DNA of 12,312 nt from the NCBI GenBank assembly GCA_900542325.1, contig UQMY01000046.1, forward strand, positions 1-12,312, given 5' to 3'. This DNA comes from an uncultured Collinsella sp. (GTDB taxonomy: Bacteria > Actinomycetota > Coriobacteriia > Coriobacteriales > Coriobacteriaceae). Below are positions 5,839 through 12,312 of the stretch, piece by piece. The position numbers were made by a program, and so were the translations under genes. Each line of letters opens with the position of its first letter. Within the stretch, counting starts at the first letter, position 1. The notes beneath the pieces were generated by a model. The model did no database searches. It saw only the letters and a list, made by a program, of their open reading frames with translations, and had not been told where the DNA came from.

Positions 5839-6562
5839 AGGCGATGGCTTGGCGCTGAAGCTCGATGAGCTCGGCGATGCCTTTGTCGCCCAAGTCGAGC
5901 AGGGCGTTGAGGCGCTTACGGTCAAAGGGCGCCTGCTCGCCAGTGCCCTGGAGCTCGATCATCTCACCGGTGTCGGTGGCGACGAGGTTCATGTCGACTT
6001 CGGCATGGCTGTCCTCGGAATAATCGAGGTCAAGCAGCGTATTGCCGTCGACAACGCCCATGGAGATTGCAGCCACCTGGCCGGTAAGCGGGATGCGCTC
6101 GATCTTGCCCGCCTCGACCCACATGGCGAGGGCGTCGTGCAGCGCCACCCAGGCGCCGGTGATGCTCGCTGTACGCGTGCCGCCATCGGCCTGAATCACA
6201 TCGCAGTCGACGGTGACGGTGTACTCGCCGAGCGCCTTCATGTTGACGACGGTACGCAGGCTGCGGCCAATGAGGCGCTCGATCTCCATGGAGCGGCCCT
6301 TGCGGTTGGCGTGTTCGCGCTTGCAGCGCTTGCCGGTCGACGTCGGCAGCATGGCGTATTCCGCGGTCACCCAGCCGGCCTTAGCTCCCTTTCGCCAGCC
6401 CGGCACGCCCTCCTCGATAGTGGCGGCGCACAGCACGCGCGTGTCGCCGAACTCGGCCAAACACGAGCCGTGGGCGTGCTTCATGACGCCACGGGTGAGC
6501 TTAACGGGGCGCAACTCGTTGGCGGCGCGGCCGTTGGCGCGGTTGACCTGCATGTACTCCAT
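5837..6562 (-). CDS. rph: Ribonuclease PH
   Basis: Phosphorolytic 3'-to-5' exoribonuclease that trims the 3' ends of tRNA precursors and other RNAs, releasing nucleoside diphosphates; it works as a hexamer ring. The 241-aa product has the normal length. Visible family blocks are RPVKLTRGVMKHAHGSCLAEFGDTRVLC split around residues 18-45, RKGRSMEIERLIGRSLR (87-103) with phosphate-binding Arg, and DCDVIQADGGTRTASITGA (119-137) with the second conserved Arg at 130. The ATG at 6562 has AGGA 7 nt upstream; a second in-frame ATG three codons on (6553) is less well placed. It lies 55 nt after murI and before rdgB, and ends inside a palindromic element. Confidence 0.97.
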   Translation of the reverse strand: MEYMQVNRANGRAANELRPVKLTRGVMKHAHGSCLAEFGDTRVLCAATIEEGVPGWRKGAKAGWVTAEYAMLPTSTGKRCKREHANRKGRSMEIERLIGRSLRTVVNMKALGEYTVTVDCDVIQADGGTRTASITGAWVALHDALAMWVEAGKIERIPLTGQVAAISMGVVDGNTLLDLDYSEDSHAEVDMNLVATDTGEMIELQGTGEQAPFDRKRLNALLDLGDKGIAELIELQRQAIA

Positions 6563-6617
6563 AGAAATATCCTTTCGGCAAAAGGTGAAGGTGGGCCTTT
6601 GGTCGGTGACTTTATAT

Positions 6618-7502
6618 CTATTTCAGTTCGTCGATATCGACATGCTCGATGCTTTTGAGCGGCTGGCCAAAGATAAAGCTACCCGCCACCGCAAACTCGG
6701 CAATGTTGTCAGACGTGGTGGCAAAGCGATGCTGCGGCTCGGCGGTATCGCCCGCCAGCTGCTCACGGCGCGTGAGGATATCGGTCAGCTCGCGGGTGGT
6801 CTCCTCGGCGGAGCTCACGACGCGCACCCCAGGCCCCAGCGCATGACGGATAGGTCCCACCAACAGCGGAAAATGCGTACAGCCGAGCACCACGGTATCG
6901 ATGCCACGATCGTGCAGCGGCTCGACTGTGGCGCCGACCAGCGCGCGAACGGCTGGCGTATCAAAAATATCCTCGTTCTCGAGCCACTGCTCCTGCAGAT
7001 GCGCGCCCGAGGCGAGCTCATGCTCAACGACCTCGACAAAGCTCGAAGCCGGGCAGCCATACACATCGACACCAGCATCCAAATCCTGGATGGCGCGCGT
7101 GTAGGCGCCCGAGCGAATGGTGAGGTTGGTGGCGAGCACGCCCACGCGACGCGTGCGCGTGCTGTTAATGGCGGCGCGTGCGCCCGGGGCGATCACACCG
7201 ATCACGGGAACGTCGAGCACTTGTTGAGCCAAACGCAAGGCCGCGGCGGTCGCCGTGTTACAGGCGATGACCATGATCTTAACGTCGTGCCTCGATAGCC
7301 AGCGGCCCGCCTGCAGCGCAAACGAGCGCACCTCATCCTCGGTGCGCGTGCCGTAGGGGCAGCGTTTGGTGTCGCCAAAGTAGTAGACGGACTCGTGCGG
7401 CAGCGCCGTCGCGATGGCGCGCGCAACCGTCAAGCCGCCCAGGCCCGAGTCGAACACGCCGATCGGACGCGTGTCCCCGACCATATTATCGATATCGGAC
7501 AT
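6618..7502 (-). CDS. murI: Glutamate racemase
   Basis: Cofactor-independent racemase converting L-Glu to D-Glu, the second residue of the peptidoglycan stem peptide. The 294-aa product shows the GVFDSGLGGLT motif (15-25), YFGDTKRCPYG (41-51), the catalytic cysteines in ACNTAT (C81) and GCTHFPLL (C208), as the aspartate/glutamate racemase fold requires. The ATG at 7502 gives the usual N-terminus a few residues before PIGVFDSG; a GTG at 7538 would add 12 residues without a ribosome-binding site, and the GAGG just before 7502 is unusually close (2 nt), so the exact start is uncertain. It lies 51 nt after the HAD gene and 55 nt before rph, downstream of murE, forming a wall-precursor group. Confidence 0.96.
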   Translation of the reverse strand: MSDIDNMVGDTRPIGVFDSGLGGLTVARAIATALPHESVYYFGDTKRCPYGTRTEDEVRSFALQAGRWLSRHDVKIMVIACNTATAAALRLAQQVLDVPVIGVIAPGARAAINSTRTRRVGVLATNLTIRSGAYTRAIQDLDAGVDVYGCPASSFVEVVEHELASGAHLQEQWLENEDIFDTPAVRALVGATVEPLHDRGIDTVVLGCTHFPLLVGPIRHALGPGVRVVSSAEETTRELTDILTRREQLAGDTAEPQHRFATTSDNIAEFAVAGSFIFGQPLKSIEHVDIDELK

Positions 7503-7553
7503 TACCTCACCAGATTCTCTCTCGAAAAATGCGACCACGCGTGATGCGTCGCG

Positions 7554-8465
7554 CTACGAACGCGCCGCGACCAGCAGCTCTGCCGTCGCCGCCCAACCGT
7601 CGACAATTTTGCCGCGCGTAACGAAAGCGTTCTCGCAAGCAGCTAGGAACTCGGGCGCGCCGGCGCTCGTCAGGCCATTCTCAACCAGGCAGAACGTGCC
7701 CACGTGATCGGCCATGTAGAAGTCGGACTCGGAATCGCCGAGCGCGAGCGTCTCCTCGCGCTCGATCCCCAGGTGCTCGCAGAAGCGCGCAATGGCGACG
7801 CCCTTGTTGAGGCCGGCGGGATTGATGTTAAACGCGCGGCCATCCTCGACGCGCTCGAGCTCGAGCGTCGTCGGCTTGGACAGATGAGTCAGATGGCCGT
7901 TGCAAGCCCAGATCAGACCGCAGCCGGCCTCGTCCAGGATGGCCTGGACCTCATCGTCGGGCACATCGCCGCGCATGCCGACGGTGACCTCACGGTATTT
8001 GTAGCCGGTCGACATGTCGTTGTGGTACTCGATCTTGTGCGGCCAGCGGGCAAGGATCTTCTCGCACACGCCGGTCTGCTCGATCACCTGATGCGGCGTG
8101 AGGCCGCAGGCGGGGTCGTAGGGCATATCGCCGGTCAGATACTCCCAATCGTTGGCCTTGAGGTCGTACATGACCAGGCCGCCCATCTCGCCGATGTAGG
8201 AGTTGAGGCCGAGCACGCGCGCATCCTCGTGGATCATGGTGCGGTTGCGGCCCGAGGTGGGAACCACCTGAATACCAGCGCGGGCAAGTGCCACGACGGC
8301 CTCGACGAGTTTGGTCGAGGGGTTGCCGTCGTTGTCGCGCAGCACGCACGAGCCGGGCGCGAGCATGGTGGCGTCCAGGTCGGTAAAGACGTACTTAACC
8401 TTGGCAAGACGCTCGCGCATCTCGCCCGAAAGCTCAGCGACGGTCGGCAGGGTATTGTGGGACAT
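7554..8465 (-). CDS. HAD-superfamily phosphatase, Cof-like
   Basis: A 303-aa member of the haloacid dehalogenase superfamily with the C2-type cap found in Cof, mannosyl-3-phosphoglycerate and sucrose-phosphate phosphatases. Motif I is FTDLDATML (27-35) with nucleophile D29 and acid D31; note DLDAT instead of the usual DxDGT. Motif II is PTSGRN (69-74), motif III the Lys in LNKGVAI (K221), and motif IV GDSESDFY (243-250) binding Mg. The cap lies between about residues 95 and 205. The ATG at 8465 has GGAG 5 nt upstream. The substrate cannot be read from sequence. Its place between murE and murI could mean a role with wall sugar phosphates or only shared transcription. No signal peptide, so cytoplasmic. 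Confidence 0.85.
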   Translation of the reverse strand: MSHNTLPTVAELSGEMRERLAKVKYVFTDLDATMLAPGSCVLRDNDGNPSTKLVEAVVALARAGIQVVPTSGRNRTMIHEDARVLGLNSYIGEMGGLVMYDLKANDWEYLTGDMPYDPACGLTPHQVIEQTGVCEKILARWPHKIEYHNDMSTGYKYREVTVGMRGDVPDDEVQAILDEAGCGLIWACNGHLTHLSKPTTLELERVEDGRAFNINPAGLNKGVAIARFCEHLGIEREETLALGDSESDFYMADHVGTFCLVENGLTSAGAPEFLAACENAFVTRGKIVDGWAATAELLVAARS

Positions 8466-8501
8466 GGTCACTCCATTACGTAGAAGGGGCTTCTGGTCTT
8501 A

Positions 8502-8562
8502 GGCGGCGCGCCTCGCTTGAGGGGAAACGCGCTTGCAACGGCAGCGCGCTCGGGACGCCGCC
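8502..8562 (-). other. GC-rich structured spacer between murE and the HAD gene
   Basis: Within the 111-nt gap, GGCGGCG (8502-8508) can pair with CGCCGCC (8556-8562), enclosing a second small stem (CGCGCT/AGCGCG on the minus strand) followed by only three T residues. It could be a weak terminator for murE or a folded leader for the HAD gene; no ribosome-binding or ligand motif was recognised in it. Confidence 0.3.
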
Positions 8563-8576
8563 CTCATCGCAGTTCA

Positions 8577-10139
8577 TTAGTCAAACTGGGTAACATCGAT
8601 TAAACGATTGGCAAGCGAAAGATCGCTCTCGATGGGTACGAACTCATCACCCACGTGCATGAGCTCCTCGTCGCCCTTTGCCAACAGCAAGACGATGGTG
8701 GGCGCATCGGGGCTGACGTATTCCTCGCGCGCCGCCCTGAATGCCGCGTGCACAGCAGCCTCGCGATCGAGGATGATCTCGTTCGGCGTATCGTCGGGAA
8801 CATGCTCGGCAAGCTCGCGACAGACCTTCATCGGGTCCTCGTGAGCCGGGTCCTCGTTGGCAAAGATCATCAGGTCGGAATATGGTGCGGCCTCGCGCGG
8901 AAGCTGCTCGCGGCGCTCCTGCGCCTTGCCGCCGGCAGCGCCAAACACTGCAATGACTGGACTAGTGGGAAACGCGCGCTTGACCGACGAGAAAAGCGAA
9001 CGGAACGAAAGCTGGTTGTGCGCATAGTCAACGACGCAGATCACGCGGCCGTCCTTCGACTCCACGACCTCCATACGGCCCGGCACACGCAGTTTGGAGA
9101 GGCCCTTTTTGATAGCCTCGATACCGATGCCGATCTCGCGCGCAGCGGCGATAGCGACCAGCGCGTTTTCCACGTTAAAGTCGCCCGCGATGCCCAGCAG
9201 GACCTTCTCCCCCGCCTCGGACTCGTCGGCACACAGGCCATGCAGGTTAAACTCGATGTTAAAGCCGACCACGCGGACATCGCTTGCCCACAGGCTTGCC
9301 TCGGGATGCTCGACGCCAACGGTCACCAAGCGCTCGGCCGTCGACGCTGCCTCCAGCACACGGTCAACCTCTTCGGTGCCCAGATTCACCACGGCGGTCT
9401 TTGCCTGGTCAAAGATCCTGAGTTTGCTCTCAAAATAATCCTCAAACGTGGGGTGTTCGATCGGCGAGATGTGGTCACGCCCGATGTTGAGGAAGCACGC
9501 CACGTCAAACGGCAGATTCTCGACGCGTTGGTACTTGAGCGCCTGGCTCGAGACCTCCATGACCATGGACTGGCGACCGGACTCACGGCAGTTGGCGATA
9601 TGGCGCCAGACCTCGGGGGCCTCGGGCGTAGTATTGGTGCTCTCGTAGCACTCGATGCCATCGTCGGTACTCACCGAGCCGATCATGCCGCAGGACTCGC
9701 CCGCCGCCTTGATAATCGACTGGAGCATAAAAGCGGCCGTGGTCTTTCCCTTGGTACCGGTGATGCCCACGATCTTGACGTCGTGGTCGGGACGGTCGTA
9801 GACCTCCGGCGGCAACAGGGCCATGGCCGTGCGAACGCTATCAACAACCAGCATCGCAGCACCGCTCTCCTGCGCCAGCGGCTCCAGAGACTCGACCAGC
9901 GACTCTTCGCACACAAATGCGACGGCACCCGCATCGAGCGCCATGCTCAAAAACGCGGGCTTAAAGGCAGCACCTTTGCAAAAGAATACGTCACCTGCCG
10001 AGACCGCGCGCGAATCAAACGAGCAGCCGGTCACGGCACGCTCGTCAACCTGCTCTGATGCGCGCAGCTCGCCGCACACGTCGAGAAGCTTGGCAAGCGT
10101 ATCGACCGTGGTCACGGTCGCGGAATCCGAATGGTGCAT
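8577..10139 (-). CDS. murE: UDP-MurNAc-tripeptide synthetase, MurE of the L-lysine/ornithine-like type
   Basis: Adds the third, diamino acid residue to UDP-MurNAc-L-Ala-D-Glu using ATP, in the cytoplasm. The 520-aa protein has the three Mur ligase domains: N-terminal UDP-binding (about 30-110), ATPase core with GTKGKTT (128-134) and NTTPEA (169-174), and C-terminal domain with RVPGRMEVV (351-359) and VVDYAHN (369-375). The segment SPIEHPTFEDYFESK (225-239) ends in the Lys expected to be carbamylated. The meso-DAP enzymes carry DNPR; here the position reads EDPA (429-432), without the Arg that binds the DAP carboxylate, and GKGHE near the end is replaced by AKGDEE (487-492). These traits resemble L-lysine-adding MurE of staphylococci and streptococci; L-ornithine is equally possible. 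ATG at 10139 with AAGG 6 nt upstream. It heads a likely operon with the HAD gene and murI. Confidence 0.92.
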   Translation of the reverse strand: MHHSDSATVTTVDTLAKLLDVCGELRASEQVDERAVTGCSFDSRAVSAGDVFFCKGAAFKPAFLSMALDAGAVAFVCEESLVESLEPLAQESGAAMLVVDSVRTAMALLPPEVYDRPDHDVKIVGITGTKGKTTAAFMLQSIIKAAGESCGMIGSVSTDDGIECYESTNTTPEAPEVWRHIANCRESGRQSMVMEVSSQALKYQRVENLPFDVACFLNIGRDHISPIEHPTFEDYFESKLRIFDQAKTAVVNLGTEEVDRVLEAASTAERLVTVGVEHPEASLWASDVRVVGFNIEFNLHGLCADESEAGEKVLLGIAGDFNVENALVAIAAAREIGIGIEAIKKGLSKLRVPGRMEVVESKDGRVICVVDYAHNQLSFRSLFSSVKRAFPTSPVIAVFGAAGGKAQERREQLPREAAPYSDLMIFANEDPAHEDPMKVCRELAEHVPDDTPNEIILDREAAVHAAFRAAREEYVSPDAPTIVLLLAKGDEELMHVGDEFVPIESDLSLANRLIDVTQFD

Positions 10140-10174
10140 CTTTCACCTTTCTCAGCCACTTGGCAGGGACGGTT

Positions 10175-10203
10175 TTTATAGTAACTGAAACGCACCCACG
10201 CAA
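10175..10203 (-). promoter_or_regulatory. Promoter of the murE operon
   Basis: On the minus strand TTGCGT (10198-10203) and TATAAA (10175-10180) are exactly 17 bp apart. The -35 box overlaps the end of the asnB terminator T-run, so the murE group appears to be an independent transcription unit. Predicted start near 10168, leader about 29 nt. Confidence 0.6.
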
Positions 10204-10226
10204 AAACGGCTCCCGGAGGAGCCGTT
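10202..10226 (-). terminator. Intrinsic terminator of asnB
   Basis: A perfect 9-bp stem AACGGCTCC/GGAGCCGTT (10205-10213 and 10218-10226) with a 4-nt loop is followed on the minus strand by a run of T (10202-10206, partly in the stem). It lies 25 nt after the asnB stop codon. Confidence 0.9.
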
Positions 10227-10251
10227 ACGCGCAGGCGTTCGTTAGCCGAGG

Positions 10252-12132
10252 CTAGGCAGCCTGAACAGCGGGCTGGTCCTCGTCGATAAAGAAGCGCTTG
10301 TACCACACCAGGAACACGAGCGGCGTATAGATCTTGCGCTGGAAATCGCCCTTGCCCGCAAAGTGCAGATCGAGCAGGTGCATGAGCTCGTCGGTATCGA
10401 AGAACTCGCTTGCCCACGGCGCGGTGAAGTACTCCTTGACATAGTCGTACCACTTTTGCTCGCGCAGCCAGTAGACAATCGGCACCGGGAAGCCCACCTT
10501 GGGACGGGTGGCCCACTCATCGGGCAGCGACTTGTTGGCAGCGTGGCGGAGTACCTGTTTGTTGCCGTTCTCGTTGATGCGGTAGCGGTCGGGAATGTGC
10601 TCGGCGAACTCCATGACTTTGCGGTCCAGGAAGGGCACGCGCAGCTCCAGCGAGTGCGCCATGCACATCTTGTCGGCCTTGAGCAGAATGTCGCCCGGGA
10701 GCCACATGTTCATGTCCAGGTACTGCTTCTTGACCAGCTCGGGCTGACCCTTCACGCACGCATAGATGGGAGCGGCAAGCTCGAAGGCGCCATCGCCGGT
10801 GTTGTACTCGGGCTTGAGCACGCCGTCGACCTCGCGCTCCGGCCAAACCAGAGCCTGTCCCAGGAACGACTTCTCGGGGATCTCGGCACCCTTGACCAGG
10901 AAGTTATGTCCCTTGAAGTACGGCATATGCAACGCCAGGTTACCGAGCGCGCGACGGATGGGCAGCGGCACCATCTTTTTGTACTTGCGGACTGGGACCG
11001 TGTCCTCGTAGTAGGCGTAGCCGCCAAAGAGCTCGTCGGCGCCTTCGCCCGAAAGCACGACGGTGACGTCCTTGCGGGCCATCTCGGCCAAGAACCACAG
11101 CGGCACGGAAGACAGGTTGGACTGCGGCTCGTCCATGTGATACTGGATGTCCTCGAGCGCACCGAAGAACTCGTCGGCGGTAATCATCTTGCGAACGTTT
11201 TCGACGCCGAGCTTATCGGAAAGCTCCTTGGCGTAGTTGGTCTCGTTGAAGTTCTTGTAGTCAAAGCCCACCGAGAAGGTCTTGTCGGGCATGAGACAAG
11301 CGGCAATATAGCTGGAGTCGACGCCGCCGGAGAGGAAGGAAGCGACCTTAACATCAGCGATGCGATGGGCCTCGACGCTCTCGTGCACGACCTCGTCCAG
11401 CTCGTCGACGTACTCCTCGAACGGCTTCTCGACGGCAGAGTAATCGCAATCCCAGTAGCGCTCGATGTTCATCTTGCCGGTCGGGATGTCTACGGTAAAG
11501 TAATGCGCCGGCGGCAGCTTGTAGACACCCTCGAAGAAGGTCTCCTCGGTTGCCGAATACTGCAACGTCATGTACGGACGCAGAGCCTTTTTGTTGACCG
11601 CCTTGTGGAAGTGCGGGTAGTCCAGGAAGCTCTTGATCTCGGAACCAAAAAGCACGCCCGGAGCGCCGTCGCCCGCATCGGCCATGGGATAGTAGTAGAG
11701 CGGCTTGATGCCAAAGATATCGCGGGCGCCAAAAAGCTTGTTCTTCTTCTTGTCCCAGATGACGAAGGCGTACATACCGCGCAGGCGATCGAGGACGGCC
11801 TCGCCCCACTCCTCGTAGCCGTGCAGGAGGCTCTCGGTGTCGGCGCCGCAGTGGAACTTGTAGCCCTTGGCCTCGAGCTCGGAACGGAGTTCTTGGAAGT
11901 TGTAGATCTCGCCGTTGAAGACGATAACGACGCTGCCGTCCTCATTGGCCATGGGCTGAGCGCCGGCCTCGGTCAGGTCGAGGATCGACAGGCGGCGGAA
12001 GCCCAGGGCAACGCGGCCGTCGATAAACTGACCGCCCATGTCGGGACCGCGATGGACAATGCGGTCCATCATCTTGGTGAGCACCTCGGATTGGTTATCC
12101 GTCCCACCGACAAAACCGACAAAACCGCACAT
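10252..12132 (-). CDS. asnB: Glutamine-dependent asparagine synthetase (AsnB family)
   Basis: Amidates aspartate to asparagine with glutamine as nitrogen donor and ATP, giving AMP and PPi. The 626-aa protein starts MCGFVGFVGG, so the nucleophile Cys2 of a class II glutamine amidotransferase is exposed after Met removal; RRLSILDL (46-53) and NGEIYN (73-78) build the glutaminase site (domain about 2-215). The synthetase domain (about 240-600) has the PP-loop SGGVDSS (268-274), DEPQSN (334-339) and SGEGADELFGGY (361-372). The ATG at 12132 has GAGGGG 7 nt upstream and is fixed by Cys2. The length also fits AsnB-like enzymes that amidate peptidoglycan (B. subtilis AsnB, corynebacterial LtsA, lactococcal AsnH), and murE lies next door, so a wall role cannot be excluded. 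A strong terminator follows. Confidence 0.93.
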   Translation of the reverse strand: MCGFVGFVGGTDNQSEVLTKMMDRIVHRGPDMGGQFIDGRVALGFRRLSILDLTEAGAQPMANEDGSVVIVFNGEIYNFQELRSELEAKGYKFHCGADTESLLHGYEEWGEAVLDRLRGMYAFVIWDKKKNKLFGARDIFGIKPLYYYPMADAGDGAPGVLFGSEIKSFLDYPHFHKAVNKKALRPYMTLQYSATEETFFEGVYKLPPAHYFTVDIPTGKMNIERYWDCDYSAVEKPFEEYVDELDEVVHESVEAHRIADVKVASFLSGGVDSSYIAACLMPDKTFSVGFDYKNFNETNYAKELSDKLGVENVRKMITADEFFGALEDIQYHMDEPQSNLSSVPLWFLAEMARKDVTVVLSGEGADELFGGYAYYEDTVPVRKYKKMVPLPIRRALGNLALHMPYFKGHNFLVKGAEIPEKSFLGQALVWPEREVDGVLKPEYNTGDGAFELAAPIYACVKGQPELVKKQYLDMNMWLPGDILLKADKMCMAHSLELRVPFLDRKVMEFAEHIPDRYRINENGNKQVLRHAANKSLPDEWATRPKVGFPVPIVYWLREQKWYDYVKEYFTAPWASEFFDTDELMHLLDLHFAGKGDFQRKIYTPLVFLVWYKRFFIDEDQPAVQAA

Positions 12133-12312
12133 ATACTATCCCCTCTGCTGTTGCTGGGCATCAAATCGAATCAGTAGCTTTTGAGTATACCCGAGGGCGT
12201 AAAGAGGGGCGGAATGTTCAGGCAATCTCAACTGAATCAGCTCCGCTGTGACACGCGGGTTGATTTTCAATCTCAACGCAACAGCCTGAACGGACCCCGC
12301 GTTTCCGCAGCT
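12133..12312 (-). promoter_or_regulatory. Upstream region of asnB, with repeats and a possible -10 box
   Basis: No convincing gene lies in this 180-bp edge region. On the minus strand TATACT (12184-12189) is a good -10 box about 50 nt before the asnB ATG, but no -35 hexamer fits. Further upstream CAATCTCAAC occurs twice as a direct repeat (12223-12232 and 12268-12277), inside an 8-bp inverted repeat GTTCAGGC/GCCTGAAC (12216-12223 and 12284-12291). These could be regulator sites or a folded leader for asnB. Confidence 0.4.

Noticed and set aside
8655..10058. A 467-codon open frame on the plus strand opposite murE
   Set aside because: Shadow of murE with no recognisable domain.
10363..12177. 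A 604-codon open frame on the plus strand opposite asnB
   Set aside because: Same antisense effect of high GC3; no motifs, while asnB on the other strand has complete catalytic signatures.
12136..12312. A 58-codon open frame on the minus strand running in from the window edge and ending 3 nt before the asnB start
   Set aside because: It could be the tail of an upstream gene, but it uses AGA and TTG codons and low GC3 unlike the neighbours, and it contains a -10 box and repeats; more likely non-coding. Sequence beyond the edge would settle it.

Overview
The window looks like a piece of a high-GC Gram-positive chromosome, most likely a coriobacterium close to Collinsella. This rests on the GC-rich, high-GC3 coding style, on protein families shared by Actinomycetota and Bacillota (Veg next to IspE, a Gram-positive type MurE), and on my general familiarity with this gene order; no database search was possible. 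All eleven protein genes and the single tRNA lie on the minus strand, so transcription runs from high to low coordinates. No phage, transposase, CRISPR array or other mobile gene is visible.

Layout in transcription order: asnB (glutamine-dependent asparagine synthetase or cell-wall amidotransferase), closed by a clear intrinsic terminator; then a run with its own promoter made of murE, a HAD phosphatase, murI, rph, rdgB and dtd; then veg and ispE from another promoter with a 2-nt gap; then tRNA-Pro(CGG) with a terminator; then tatA with a well-formed promoter and terminator; then greA and lysS, with a terminator-like hairpin inside the lysS leader.

Functionally the window mixes cell-wall synthesis (MurE, MurI, possibly AsnB; IspE feeds undecaprenyl lipid carriers), RNA and translation quality control (RNase PH, Dtd, LysRS, tRNA-Pro), nucleotide-pool cleaning (RdgB), transcript elongation (GreA) and protein export (TatA). 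MurE lacks the meso-DAP signature and resembles L-lysine-type enzymes, which points to a diamino acid other than DAP in the wall.

The window is mostly housekeeping. The points most worth a second look are a LysRS carrying a C-terminal EMAPII/Trbp111-type tRNA-binding domain, two covarying 12-bp hairpins that abut the stop codons of lysS and dtd, a REP-like palindrome after rph with related sequence words elsewhere, the hairpin inside the lysS leader, and an operator-like dyad inside the tatA promoter.
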